In this document: positions 33,901-48,900 of the stretch, piece by piece
How the letters are laid out: every line of letters starts with the position of its first letter
How positions within the stretch are numbered: the stretch's first letter is position 1
From: Amaranthus tricolor
Lineage: Eukaryota; Streptophyta; Magnoliopsida; Caryophyllales; Amaranthaceae
Assembly (NCBI RefSeq): GCF_026212465.1
Contig: NC_080049.1
Coordinates: 3,313,057 to 3,377,056 of the forward strand
Length of the DNA: 64,000 nt
Direction: 5' to 3'
Position numbers and translations under genes: made by a program
The notes under the pieces: model-generated
Databases searched by the model: none
Told to the model about the DNA's origin: nothing
What the model saw: only the letters and a program-made list of their open reading frames with translations

Positions 33901-36900
33901 TGCATGTAAAATTGTTATCTGGTAATCGAATTTTTGAGTTTTCGCTTAAATTGATTCCTATAATTCCATTTTGACTGTTTGATTGTGGATACCGATAAGA
34001 ATTTAACAAGCATTTTTTTGCAAATTTCTGAACATTACGTTTCTTTTGAAAATTTTGGTATATACAATCTGATTCTTGAATATCACTCTGTAAAATTAGG
34101 GTCGTGTATCTGTGCATTCATTGTTGTTACTGAAAATTTGTTGATTGGGAAAGTTTCTTGCAAAGATTGTGGCTGGTGATTATCTGAATTGTGCTTTTGT
34201 TTTGGTCTCTGGAGATATTGTTGTGGAAACCTTCTTGCAGGTTCTGAATATTAGTTGCCTTACCATTGTCTTGTTTGTGAAAAACTTGGAAAACATGGAT
34301 GTGGATGAGAAAATAGAAACCCTTACCAATTTACTCCAACATTAGCTGTTACAGTAGCCAATAACATGGGGAACCAAGGGGATAGACCTCAACAGCACCC
34401 ACAATACCATAGGAACAATGAGGATAAAACTTTGAAGATTGACTTACCTAGTTTTGATGGACACTCTCCAGACCCAGAGGTGTACCTGGAGTGGGAAGCC
34501 AATATGAAAAGATACTTTGACTTTAAGGAAGCCACACCTGAACAACAATTTAAGCTAGCTAAGATTAAACTGACCAAGCTTGCTGCTACATGGTTAGAAG
34601 GAGTACAGAAGCAAAGAAGGAGGATAGAGAAAGAATCAGTACATGGGAAAAACTGAGGAAACACTTAAGGAGGAAGTATGTCCCACGCAATTATAGACAG
34701 CAGCTATGCATACAATGGGGAACATTAAGACAAGAAAATAGAACTGTGTCTGAGTATATCCAAGAATGGGAACGGTTATCTGTTGTTTGTTACACTAATG
34801 AGACTGAGGAGAAGAAGATTGGGAAGTTTATAGGTGGCTTAAGGGAAGACTTGAGGAAAAAATTAGAGTTGACCCCAAACCTTACCTTCAGCCTAGCTTA
34901 TAGCAATGCCCTCACTTTAGAGAAATATTCTAAGAAGAAACCCAGCACAGACCACCCAAGAAGTGTTACAGCACCAACACATATTGTCACTCAGACTACT
35001 GCACCAGATAAGATTCCACCCTTGATCAACACTACCAAAGATAGGGACCCTAGGGACTTGAAGGGGGTAGTTTGTTTCAAATGCCATGGACATGGTCACA
35101 TAAAGAATCAGTGTCCCAATGCTAGAGCCTTCACTGTGCAGGAGTGGGCAGCAATTAGGGAAGTAGGCAAACCTAGGGCTATGTTAGTCAGTAGGAATTG
35201 GGAGGAAGAGGTAGTTTGGCCTTCCACATCTAAGGAGGATCCTGATGGTTCATATTTTGTGAATGATGAAGGAGTTTTAGAGACTTTTGAAGGAACTGAG
35301 AGCAGTGAGGAGGAAGAAAACAGAGAGGAAGTCTACCCTGAACCAGATATGCAAAATTTGTTAATTAGAAGGAACTTTCATGCTACACCAAGGATCAAAC
35401 CCAATGATCAAAGAGAGAAAATCTTCCAAACCAAATGTAAAATTAAGAACAAAGTTTGTGACTTAATCATAGATGGGGGGAGTGAAACTAATTGTGTTAG
35501 CAAGGATTTAGTTCAGACCTTGGATTTAGAAACTAAGCCACACCCAAACCCTTATAAGCTGAAATGGTTGGATAGCAAGGCCAGTGGGTTTGTGAAGAAG
35601 AGATGCTTAATCCAGTTTGCTATAGGGTCTTTCAAAGATAAAGTGCTTTGTGATGTGTTAAATATGACTGCCTGTCATGTGCTCTTAGGTAGACCCTGGC
35701 AGCATGACAAAAGGACCTTACATAATGGCTACACTAATGTTTATACCTTGAGACATGAGGGGAAATTGAAGGCCCTTACGCCCCTGCCACCTCATAGAAC
35801 TGTGCCTCCACAGAAGACAGCAGGTAGTAAGCCCACTTTGTCTTCACAAGAAGCAACAGGTAGTATGTCTTTGTTCAGCAAGAAAGTCAGACAGAAGAAT
35901 AATCACTTAGATGTTGGGAATATTGAACAGTCTACTGACAATTCAGACCATGAGTCCATTAGACATACTTGGGAACAGAATAAACTTAATGCCAAACGTA
36001 CTAAGTGGCTTGAGTTCATGCAAAGTTTTAATCTTGCTGCTAAGCATAAGAATGGTAAACCTAAAGTAGTGACAGACACATTAAGAAAGACAACACACTT
36101 ACTAGCTCTACCAAATGCTAAGGCTTTGGGGAACAATATGATTGAGGGACAGTATCAAACTGACCCAAATTTCAGAACTGTATACACAGGGGTTGAAGGT
36201 GTATATGGAATAAATGCTATATTATCTGTATCACTAATTGCTTTTTCTTTGCATTACAGAACACATGGAGATGCTACACAACACACTGAACAAATGAGGA
36301 GCATCAATAAGAAAATGCAAAGGAACACTGAGAAGACTACCACTATATATCAACAGGAGGTCAACAAGCACCCCTCAGCTGCACCAGAGCTCCAGATTAG
36401 GGATAATACTTTCAAGACAAATTTGCTAGAGCAAAATGGAGTCCCTCCCATATTCAACATAAGGGATCTGCAACCATACTATGCTGATTCTGAATTGAGG
36501 ACAATTCGAACTGAAGGAGGGAATGGAACAAATATACCTTTTGCATATGATCAGCACACTGGGAACAATGAAGACTTAAGCATTGAGGAACAGCATACTG
36601 AACCTAGACCAGCTCAAGTTAAGGAAGCTAATGTACAAAGAGCTGAGGATCAGTTACTCAATACTATGAACATACATAATCCAGCCTTGAAGAAAGTATA
36701 CATAGTCCTGTATCAGAAGATAATGAACAGCTGGGTGTTCCCAAACGCTGACAGAAGATAAGGAACAGCTGGGTGTTCCTAAATCCTGACAGTAGAATTA
36801 TCACGCTCTATTTTAAGACGTCTAATATGACCGTTAGAAGTTAGGCGCCTTATTCTTGATTGTAAGCCGTTAAAGGATGAAAGCCAATTCTATAAATAAG

Positions 36901-39900
36901 GCTCTTCTCCACTTTGTAACAGACACATATTATTCAGTTTTAATTCATCTACGATTCTAGTAATCATTCAGAGAACAAGTTGTTCGTTTCTGTTTGCCAT
37001 TTTCTGTTTGAGAGGTTGAGTGTATCAAGCCTTCACAGATTCATACTTCTCCAAGATCACGTTGATCATTGCGAGAATTGTGAGGATTAAGGCCTTGCAT
37101 TCCTTAGGGGAATCAGTGTCTTCTTCCAGGATAAATAATCATTAAAGATTACTTAGAATTCATCATAAAATCGGCCAGTTGACCGAGAAATCGGTCCGTC
37201 CTTGACTGTCTGGTTATTAAGTGATTGAACAAGTTAATCATAATCGATCTTCCGCTGCAAACTTGTTCCAATTTTCGAACTTTTCACGTGGTAGACAAAG
37301 ATTTTTATAATCCGCGTGGTGATCCTGAGTTTTACACGTTCAGTCCTCTACTACTAGTAGACAAACGTTAGATAACCCATTAAGGGATGAATTTACAGTA
37401 TCACCCATACTTTAAAACTTTCAAAAACTCTCAACATTACAAGCATCCTCTTCATAAGACTCCAGTGTACCCTCTGCCTTCATTTCTATCATCCGTCATA
37501 CCTTCCATTTTCTCCCAACTTTATGCTTTCAAAAAAAAAGTTGGTACTTTGAAGAATGAAACAAAATAATTGTGTTCTTACAAATCAAATTTTGAAAGAG
37601 GTTGCAGTTGTTTTACTTTTACTTGCTTTGCTATTGATTTTGGTGTTTTCTAATTCAGAATACTAGTTATTACTCCATACTTGTTTGGCACTGATTTTGC
37701 GTTCGGGTGAAGAAGTTATGTCATGTTGGGTTTTTATAGGATGAGTAAGAGTTAGTTTTGGAAGGAGATTTAGAGCTCAACGGAGTTAAATGGGAAAATC
37801 TCAAGGAGGTTACGGAGGTCTAATAGTGTAAAACTACACTCAAGACACCACGCAGATTAAAAAAATATTGTCTATCACATTAAAAGTCAGTTAATGTACT
37901 TTAGGCGTCAATATAACACGCAATTCAAATAATTGCATAATAAATGATTTAATGCAAACACGGGTCCAATATTATCAAAGTGTAAGGCGAAATAAAAAAT
38001 ACAAGAAAACTTCCAGAGCATATACCTGACCAGGGTTCCCGCCAGCACCTCCTGTGATGATATAAAAATCTAATTAGGGTCGTGAACGCATCCTTTTTGA
38101 CAATAGCAACAGATGGAAACAGATAAGGAAGACAGTGAGAGACTAAAGTTAATGAGGGTGTCATTCAATAGATAGCACAATAGCACTGTCCAAATACAAA
38201 GTGACACAACTACAAGCAACCAGATAACTAGCCTAAGCCAGTAAGCCACCAAGAATAAAAAGCGCACAGTTTAACATTTAAGACTTGCTGTTAAGTTTTC
38301 AGAAAATCTCCAAGATTTTATAACAATTTAGATTTTAGAGGCCACTTGAATATAGTATGGCCCCTAGATCTAAAGAACGGTTTTCTAGCTCTGGGTAATT
38401 GCATTTTCCATCAAAAGGTTCCTCGTCTGGAATCCCCCTTGCAACTTAAAAGGCAATTCAAAGCATAAGAATATAAGATACGGTTAACAAGAATGAGAAT
38501 CGGGTCTTGTCTCAGTTGGAGCAAGTGACACTTTCTCTGGCAAAGGTCCTAGGTTCGATTATTACTTGGTCCTTTTTCTTTCTCAACCTATCCTATAATT
38601 CAAAAAAAAAAAAAAATAGTAACAAGAGCAGCTCACCGGAAAAATGACTTCCGGTCGGGACATCTATACTGCCTTTGCTTCCAGAAGAAACCTGCAGGAA
38701 TCCAAGTTAGTTGAAACTCACATAATTCACGAGGCAAATAGAACTCAACAACAACAATAACGATGTCAAAGACTTAGTAGTCAGCTACATGAACCATAAG
38801 GCAATGTGAGAGATCAGCAGTAACAACGAATATATTTATTTGGCCTTATCTAATACTTCCTCTGATTTTTCAATAGTTACTACATTTCTGTTTTTCACGT
38901 TATTGAATGCACAATTTATAATCTTTAATATCTTTAATTTCATACGCTAAAAAATTCTAAAAAGTTATATTATGAAAATATGCATTAAGACGAATCAAAC
39001 AAGATCCCACTTGACTATATTTTACACTATACATAGAGAAGTATATGCCAATTAAGATCAGTTGATGAACAACAGTTGTTACGGTGACCATAGCAACAAT
39101 TGAAAACCAAAGAAAGTACTAATCAACAACTAACAAAATAATTCCATGATCATCAAAATATTATCCTTCGTTCATATTTGTTTATAGTATATGCTCTAGC
39201 AAATTCCAATTTTTCATATCATTCTTCACTCATGTACGTCATCTTTAGCATATTTTAAGCTCCTCAAATTTCCAACTATCCACCTTTATAGCCAGTGGCG
39301 GATCTTAGGCTGTAAAGTTAGAGGGGGCCAAAGCTATTATCCAAACAGAAAACTAGGGGGGCCAATATTCAAACTCCCAACCTCTTGTTTAAACATTATA
39401 TTCTTAACCACTAAATCACATATATTATTATAAATACTAGACAATATCTTGGTTATATAAAATGCCCCAAAAATTTTCAGGGAGGCCGAGCCCCTTCGAG
39501 GCCATCAAAAGATTCGCTATTGTTTATAGCTAAGGTATTTTTCAGATGCACATGACCAAACCAAGGTAAGCAATTTACTATCACTTTGTCTTCAATATCT
39601 CCAATTTTTAAGACCCTTTCATATGTATTTATTACGAAGTCTATACGTTACATGAACTCATAAGGAGAATTATTACCTGAGCTCCTGAACCAGAAGCTTG
39701 CTTTGAATACCTCTCTTCATCCAGAAAACGAGAAGGGATGTCCTTTTCTGGAAACAATATATATGTTTTTATAAATAATTTTCGACTGAACTTTTAATTC
39801 GAAATGGACAAAGAACACTAACCAGACAAAAATGGCACGGAAACCTCTCCCCCACCAACTCTTAATACACTCTCCTTCAAATCAATTATGCACTGCAAAA

Positions 39901-42900
39901 CGTGGTCAGTTTCCTTATAAGCTTAAAAAGGAACTATTAAAAGGAAAATGATTAATATCCACAAAGCAATGTATAAGGAGCTAAACATGAAAATATAAAG
40001 CGCTAATTTTATTGATCCACACGTGATTTGGTTATAAAGTCCCAAATTAAAGCTATATTAGTTAATATAATTAATGCCCTATATATAGCCCTTAGGGCTA
40101 CATAAAACATAACCCCAATAAAAATACAACAAAGTGTAATACCTGATGTTTACGAAGCATATCCAAACCAAAGAGAAATTCCATGTTGTCTGAATCTAGG
40201 ACTGTAAAGGAACAAGGGTAAAACACATTCCCAATCTTCCAAAGATCACAGGGAATGATAGTGAAAAATCAAATTAAATTAAGCGACCAGTATGAATATA
40301 CATGATAAATACAGATTCAAAAGCATAAGTAACAGCAGTTCAAGTAAAATAGTGGACAGGTTTTGTTAGATTCCGATCAACTTTTTTCAACTTCAACGGA
40401 AATTGAAGGCAGCAACTTCCAAGAACATTTAGAAAGAGAAAATCCTACATTTCAATGTCTTTTTAAAGTAAAACCAATGCTGAATTCAGAGAAGCAGCAG
40501 GGGTTAATGCACAGACATGTTACATGTGTACAGATACATAAAAGAGAAAGGGAAATTTCAAATAAGAGATTTCTCTTTCACTACCTTGATAGGAGCTACA
40601 TGTATCCGACCCAATATCTCCGTCTGACCAACTCCGTGAGCAATGCCTTTATATCGTTCATCTAACAGCCTCAGCAGTCTGAAGTCAGATAAAGGTACAG
40701 AGTGAGCATTAAGTCTTGACACTTGGAATTTTCAAAAATCGATGTAATTTGTAATCCTATGACATGATTGCATCACTCCTTGATAAAACACCAAGAATTA
40801 TCACATTCTCAATCAAGTCGAATAAGCAGACATGATGATAGAATCTAAACAAGAATATTATGCAAAACCAAGACCTCTAGTCTGCTGCACAGAAATTCAA
40901 TAGTTGAAAATAACCTAAATTTCTATCATAAGGCCAATATACCTGCCATCCATTCATATGCTGAATCCTTTTTCTGGCTCACAACAGCAACTTAACCTTA
41001 ACACCACCATCCCCCAGCACCCCAACGCAGTGGCGCACACACAAAAAAGGAAAATACTCCCTAACTCTTACTTTGAAAAGAGAAAGGCGCATTGAAGTAC
41101 AAAAGAGTCCTAGAGCCTAGGCGCAAGCAAGGCGAAAGTGCAAGCTTTTCGTAGGTGAGGTGCAATGTTTAGCTCAAAAAACATACTACCTCCTATTCAT
41201 CTAAAATGTCCCATTTACTTTATGCACTCTATCCAATGCACTTATTCGATCCTTAATATATCAAGTTACGTATAATTAAAAATTATAAAAAGTTGATATT
41301 AACAATCTTTACATCAAAATGAATCAAATAAGATCTCAAATGGCTATGTTTTAAGAGTGATAGATGAATAGTGTTCCAAAAGTAAATGGGACATTTTAGA
41401 TGAATAGGAGGTAGTATAAAACAATTCTAAAGCATATTTGATATTCAAACTATATAATATTCATATTACAATTGCATAAAATATCTAAATTGCGCTAAGC
41501 CACTAAAATAGCACAAGACTCACATATAAAGCATTATGTCTAATTGTTCTCATTCTAATTGTTCTATTTCTGATTGTTATCACATTGATATAAAAAAAAT
41601 TAAGAAGATGAAAAGATTGAGAACACATAAGAAAAAAGAAAAAGAAAAATAAAGAACCAAAAGAAAGAAGGCAAAAAATCAAAAAGGAAAACTAAAAGGA
41701 GAAAAATGAGGAAAAGTAAAAATAAAAAAATGGCAGAAAGTAGACATTTAACGAAGAAAAGGAAAGCTGAAAGCAAAAATACCAGAAGAAAGACGACATT
41801 ATATTGAAGGACGACATTATATTGAAGGAGCTAGAAAAAGAGAAAGAAAAAGATGAAGAATCTAGAAGAAGAAAATAAAAAGACGAATAATTCATAAGAA
41901 AGAAGCGAAAAAAAAATAAATACAAAAAAGGAAAGTACTTAGTGGTGTTTGAGACATTGTGTGAAAAGTCCTGCAATATTTTATGATAACAAACAAACTC
42001 TTAAATCCCTTTTCTCTTTTTCTTTTTGAAAACAAGAGTAAATCCGTTTTCCTTTTCTTTCTCTCTTCAAAGAAGACTTGACTCTTTCTATCCAATTATT
42101 CTATAACAATTTTTAATTAAGTTGTGTTTGGGAACAAGTAATTCATTTCAAATTATAGATTTTAATTATAAGATCATAAATGAAGAATTTGATAAGGACA
42201 AGGTTTGAGTAACCAATCTCAAATTCTCAACTTTAACTACATTTTATATAAAGGTGAATTGACTCAAATCTAAATTTAAAATTTTTGATTTGCCACACAT
42301 TGAATTTTAGACAAATATAGATTTCTAAATGGAATCGTAGTTCCCAAACGCAACATAAAAGTTTTTTCCCAAAAACAAACGCATGTAGCGCAAAAGGAGC
42401 ATGGTGCACAAAATAGCACGCCTTTCATAATTAGATGAGTCAATACAAAGAAAAGTGATTTTCTAGAGCATACCTTGGAGACGCACCAAGGCACATCCAA
42501 AGCACACTTTTAAAACTAAGTCTAACCCAACTAGCTTACAGTAGGTACTCGTTGTGGTTGGTGCTTGTAGATACATACTTCGGTATGCAGTCAGAGATCT
42601 ATATATACATGAGTAGTGCAAGTGACACTAGAAGCATAGCAAATAAAGCAAATTTACACAAAGAAACTTACCCACACCGCTCAGCACAACTCTTAGATAT
42701 AATTGTTGATTGGGCTCCACTATCAACAAATGCCTGATAAACAAAACCAAAAAGTACTTGTGAGCATTTAGAAGTCACATGTTTAACTTGTCCAAATAGA
42801 AAGCCATAGAGCACAAACCGAGATCGAAGAGACACAGAGCAAGAATGTTGGTGAAAACGAAGGGAAGGAGCGACTAGACTTTAGATATTTTTTTTAAAAA

Positions 42901-45900
42901 AATAGGCGCTTTGACAACTATATACAAATTTTCCATATTCGCAATCCAAAGAAAACCCTCCTAAATATTCTATTGAAATATGTGTCAAATCACCATCAAA
43001 TGTATGATACTTCATAAAACTTAAAGCTGAACACAGATTAAGAGAAAAATTTGGAACATAAGGGAATAATCAACCTGAAATATGCATATTAACTTCACAT
43101 GCAACCATAAGAAATCCGCACTCCTAAATACTTCATTGGAGACTTTACATAACTTAACACATAATGCAGATCAAAAACAAAAAAATTTGGAACACAAGGG
43201 AGTTATAATCAAGCCCTAGAATCTCCTTTGTGTGTTTTGTAGTTGTGCCCATAGTGCAAAATGCGGAAACAGTCGCGATCGCGGTAACGACATGGTGATG
43301 TTGTGATGGGATAAATCCGGTTATAGTAACGCTGAATATCAACCGACAACATGAGACGCCCTTGACACGGCCCAAACGTAGTCTTTATACACCTTTACAA
43401 TGCGGGAAATATCAATTCAATTTTTTAAAATCCTTTAGAATGTGGCCGATACGATGTAATGTGGCCTTGTTTTTGCACTATGTTGTACCATAAGTTTGAC
43501 TGAGAGCTGAGAAGAAAAAATTACTAATGAACCTCATCAAAAGACTTAATGAACTAAAGTATTTATTGGACATTGGACTTGCCACAACCAAACCAATGAA
43601 CAAATTGAAGCTAAAGAATTTTAAAGGGAATGGAATCAAGAGGAAGATAGAAGTTGCATCTACCTTCAATGGAACACCATTTACTTCCATATCCACATAC
43701 AACATAACCTGTGAATTAAATAAAAATATTAGATATTTGAGTATGTCAACATTTAAATAGAAGCATTAGAGAAATGAAAAGGTATACCACTCTAGCAAAA
43801 GCTTCAGGGTTATATTCAAGAGCAGTAGCCCAGTTCTCGTCAACTCCTTTCTATAGAAGATAAGTGAGGCAGCAAAGAGTCAAAATAAGAAACCGCCAAA
43901 AGGCTTTCATACATATATTATGCATAGCCAAATCTAGAGAAGTTGCAAAATAACACAAGAATAATAAAAATCATTACTAGCAGATTTATCACATGGATCT
44001 AATACCATGCACATCTATAGGGTTATCGAAATGACCATGAATATTTTTATGATACCTTTATCTTAAAAAAAAGGACAATCACTATGTTCAAAATCAATAT
44101 ATTCAAATAAATAATATTATCATGTTTCAAATAAACAAATGATATATTCTTAATGGAATTGTTTAAATTCACTTAGAAAACATCATATGATAAGTTTTAA
44201 TATAAATATATACGTTCATTTAAAATATGGAGCCTGTTCATTTTGATATTATGAAAACCATGTAAACCCACATGAATGCAAGCCCAAGTAATAACTATAT
44301 TCAGAAGTAGAAAAGTGAAGATAGGAGTCCTTCAGATTGACATACACATCAAGGGTCAAGCCCAAGCAATAACTACATTTAGAAGTAGAAAAGTGATGAT
44401 AGGAGTCCTTCAAATTGATATACACATCAAGGATCGAAAATGGAGCACTAATATGCTATAGAATAAACAAGAGAACTTCCCAGAAAACTAGCCTAGTAGG
44501 TGAGAGAACCCATTCGGTCTATAAACCCACATTAGTTGGCCATACAACCAATGTGGAATAGAGTCCCATAACCTTGTAACGGTCTTAAATCCAGTCCATT
44601 ATATTCGAACCCTTATAAGTTCCAACGTCCCTTGTTGGTCACGGGCTCAAGGCTGGATTAACCACTTTTGATTTGGATCCTCATTGGTCATGGGCCTCAT
44701 GGCCACATTGGTCCAGCTAGCTTACCTAGGCTACCACTCTGAGTCGACTCTGATACCATTGTTATAAAATAAACAAGAAAATTCACCCAAAAGACTAGTC
44801 TAGTAGGTAAGAGAGTACATTTACTCTATAAGCCCACAATAGTTTCCCATACAACCAATGGGGGACAAAGTCTCATAACCTTATAATGGCCTCAAATCCA
44901 TTACATTACATAATATTGCTCAACTGTAAAATATATTAGAGCCTAAAGGCAACCAATATACAGTGAAAACTATATTTATAAGATGAATAGTAGTTACTGC
45001 GAAAAAATTTCCACATTCATATGGGTAACACTAGTTACTACTTACTACACACACATTGAAATAATAAACAATTTAATGTGAAAAATCAGAGCATAAAGGA
45101 ACCCTTATCAATAAAAGTCTACCTGACGAATGGCTGCTTCAATTTTCTTTTGTGCTTCAATGTCGAAAGGGTCCGCATAATGCAATGCCTATAAAAATAA
45201 CAAAAGATCAATTTATCAACATCTTTACACAATAGCTTAACAAGATAAAACTGCAAATGACGGCAGATAATAACCTAGTACTTTAAATTTATTTAGCTCC
45301 AGCAATAAGAACATTCCTATGAGAATATCTATGTTTTTTTTTGTATAATTCATACATTAATACTCGGTAGACTATTATAGAGTGGAAACAATACAAAACA
45401 ACAATATAAATTATCATGCAGTGAAGATTTACTCAATTCTATAGACTCATAACCCTTTACTAATAGCAAACTCCCCAAGCCAGTTGGTAAGTTACTATTA
45501 GTTTCCAAAGGTAATCGAAACAGAAATGTACTTAAAGAAATGTAATTGCATAAGCATAATATATTATCAGTCAAAACCTTAAATCATGAGCAATGGATCG
45601 AGAAGCACTTCCAAACATAGCTCTATCCAAACAAGTTGACTAACACATAGAGGAAAATAAGCAACCAAAATAAGACAAATTTTATATGGTAGCAATGAGG
45701 TTCAGCAAAACGTGAGTGGTAGTAGGGGTGTTCAAAAATATCCGATTGGTAAACCCAACCCAAATTATCCGCTATCCGGTTTTAAAAACCGGATAATTTA
45801 CCCGATTAACAAAATGCGGATAATCCGGACCGGGTATTCGGTTTAAATATCGGGTATTCGAGTCGGATACGGATCTCTCTTTATGAAAATGCGAATACCC

Positions 45901-48900
45901 AATATCCGGTTTATAATTTTTTTTAATACTTTGGAAGCCCTATTGGGCCATTAATTTTTATCCAGCTATAATTGTAACTCTAATATCTGCGCAGTCGCTA
46001 CTCGGTGAGTACTCACTCCCCTTCTTCTTCCTCAAGACTTTTGAAACCAGTCTCCAACTCTCCATTCCTCAAAACTTCTTCTTCCTTTAATATTTCACTC
46101 CCCTTCTTCTTCAACTGGGTAAGCTTGACAGTCCACGACTCCACGACCATCGACAATCAACAGTCCACGAATTCACGGCCAAAGGTCTTCAACTGGGTAA
46201 TTTTTTTTTTTTTTCCTCCAAAGTTCACCATTTTTTGTTATTTTTTACAAAGAATTGCTGAAAGTATTTTGAAAATATTTGGATACTTCATTTATGCTCA
46301 GTACGATTATGATTGTCTAAAGAATTATTAGTAATACTAATTTTGTCTATCATCACGTGATTATTGTTATTATTGTCTTACTGGTAATCTGATGGAGTTT
46401 TGATCTGATATGAACAAATTTTCATTATTTTGTGTACACAAGTCTTGCAACCCTAAGTTTGAAATTAGTAAATTAAGATAAATTCCCATTCTAAATTCTT
46501 TCTACTACTTTCTTTCAACAAAATTAATTGATGTTTTTCTTGAATTGGATAACTTGTTCTCACAAACTGTGAACCTGCAAATAACAAATTCATTAGATGT
46601 AAACTTGCAAATTCTTTGATGTTTTTAATATATTGGTATGTTTTATTGTTTTGTATAGAAGATGAGGTCATCTTTTGATGATAATGGAATTTCACAATTG
46701 CATGAAGGAACTCAATATGAAGAGAGTGTTGATCTCTTGTTCGATGAAGATGAAAGTACAAGAACACCACATAAAAAACAGAAAAATCAACATCGTGCAA
46801 CTACTAGTTCGAGGAGTAAAAGGAAAAAATGGTGGGATCATTACACAGTTAATGAATTAGATCCAACAATTGCTCATTGAAGTATTGCAAAACTTCTATT
46901 GGTTGTCATAGAAAAAATGGAACAACTTTTTCGGCTAATCATACTAAAAGATGCAAAAAATATCCTCCAAATTTGGATATCAAGCAAAAGAAAATTGAAT
47001 TTGAAATTGCAAGAAGAGTTAATGAGGATGGTAGTGTTGATAGTGTTGGTGTTCCGAAATTGTGAGAATTTGATTATGATTTGTGTAGGAAAAAACTTGC
47101 TACAATGCTTATTGTGGATGAATTGCCTTTTGCTTATATTGAACGTGAAGGATTTCGGGAGTATAGTAGGGCTTTGAATCCTTTATTTAAGATTCCTTCT
47201 CGTAGCACTACCACTAGAGATTGTTATAATCTTTTCATTGAAAAAAGAAATGAGGTGAAATTGTTTTTTCAGAACTTCAAGTCACAAATTTGTCTAACCA
47301 CTGACACTTGGACATCGGGGCAAAACTCTAGTTATATGTGTTTGACTTCACATTTTATTGATGGTAACTGGAATTTGCAAAAGAAAATCATAAACTTTTG
47401 TCCTATTGTCAGTCACAAGGGAATACTTAATGGCAGAGCTGTTGAAAAATACTTGATTGATTCGGGTTTGAAAAATATCATGGCATTGACCGTAGATAAT
47501 ACAAGTTCAAATGACATAGCGGCCAATTACCTTAAGAAAAGACTTAACATTTGGGATACTGGTTTGTTGGAGGGTCAATACCTACATATGAGATGTGCAT
47601 CACATATTTTGAATTTGATTGTGAAAGCTGGTTTAAATGAAGTTGATTTGTCCGTTTTGAAACATCGAGCTATTGTGAAGTACGTAAGGTCTTCTCCTGC
47701 TAGGCTTAAAAAGTTTAAAGAATGCATAAAAAGGAGAAAAAGGAGAGCAAAAGTCTTGTTGTTTTGGATATTGAAACTAGATGGAATTCAACTTGTCTAA
47801 TGCTTGAATCTGCTATCAGATTTAAAAAGTCATTTGCTTCTTTATGCATGAAAGATTCTGCTTTAGTTAAGTTACTTAGGAATTTGGTGGTGCTCTTACT
47901 GAAGAGGATTGGAAGAAAGTGTCTATATTCTTACCTTTCTTGAGTGTTTTTGGGACTAGATTGTTGCTTGATTACAACATAAGTGCCGACGATGAGGGTA
48001 TGAGGAAATGGCTACCAATATGATGATGAAATATGACAAATATTATGGAAACACTGATAATATCAATATTTTAGTGTTTGTAGCTGTTCTCCTTAATCCT
48101 AGGCATAAGTGGAATTATGTTGATTGGATTGTGTGTGCTTCATATGATGCCACAAAAGCTACTCTCTTGTCACTAAAGATTAAAATGGTTTTTCAAAGTT
48201 TGTTTGATTCTTATGCTTCTTCTATTCCTCTCTTCCAAATACAAGTGGAGCTACTTCCTCCACTTCGACCTTTTCAACCTCGTTGATTTTTACTCAAAGT
48301 GGGACTCAAGGAATGGGAAAGGTGGACCGTATTGAACTAATGAATTCAAGATATCAAATTGAGACAAGTTGTTCATTAACTAATATAAACAAATGTGAGT
48401 TGGATAGGTATTTAGAAGATGCATGTGAACCTCATAATTCTAACTTTGAGATTTTACCATGGTGGAAAGATCAAATAAAAAGGTATCCCATTCTTCAAAA
48501 GATGGCTAAAGATGTACTTGCTATACCTATTTCTACCGTTGCTTCCGAATCTACTTTCAGTGCTGGTGGTCGTATTCTTGATGATTTCGAACTTCATTAA
48601 CTCCAAAGATGGTCGACGCCCTTATTTGCACACAAGATTGGTTTTTTATTTCTAGGACTCTAGCAATAAAGGAGAGTTTGCTTGCACTTGAAGAAATGGA
48701 GGAAGGTTAGTATAAATTTTAATTATTATTCAATTGAATATTTAATATTTAAGTGTAAAAATATTGTTCCTTTAACCTTATACTGTTCATAACTTAGTTT
48801 AGGTAATGCATTGATTTTGGAGCATCCGAAGGTCATAATTGATGAAACCCTTGATGTTTGTTGAAAATGATTAAGGGAGCTTGAAGTTTCAACAATTAAA

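Noticed and set aside
38493..38565. A tRNA gene
   Set aside because: Only the A and B boxes are tRNA-like; no acceptor stem or clover-leaf can be drawn and a poly(A) tail with target duplication follows, so it is a SINE.
38850..39050. Another Stowaway-like copy in DDI1 intron 13
   Set aside because: Shares ACTTCCTCTG and AAGACGAATCAAACAAGATC with Stowaway-type sequence, but the right terminus is missing; too decayed to delimit.
44276..44461. Small 61-codon ORF with internal repeat
   Set aside because: It results from a 78 bp (26-codon) tandem duplication in an intron, which keeps the frame open by chance.
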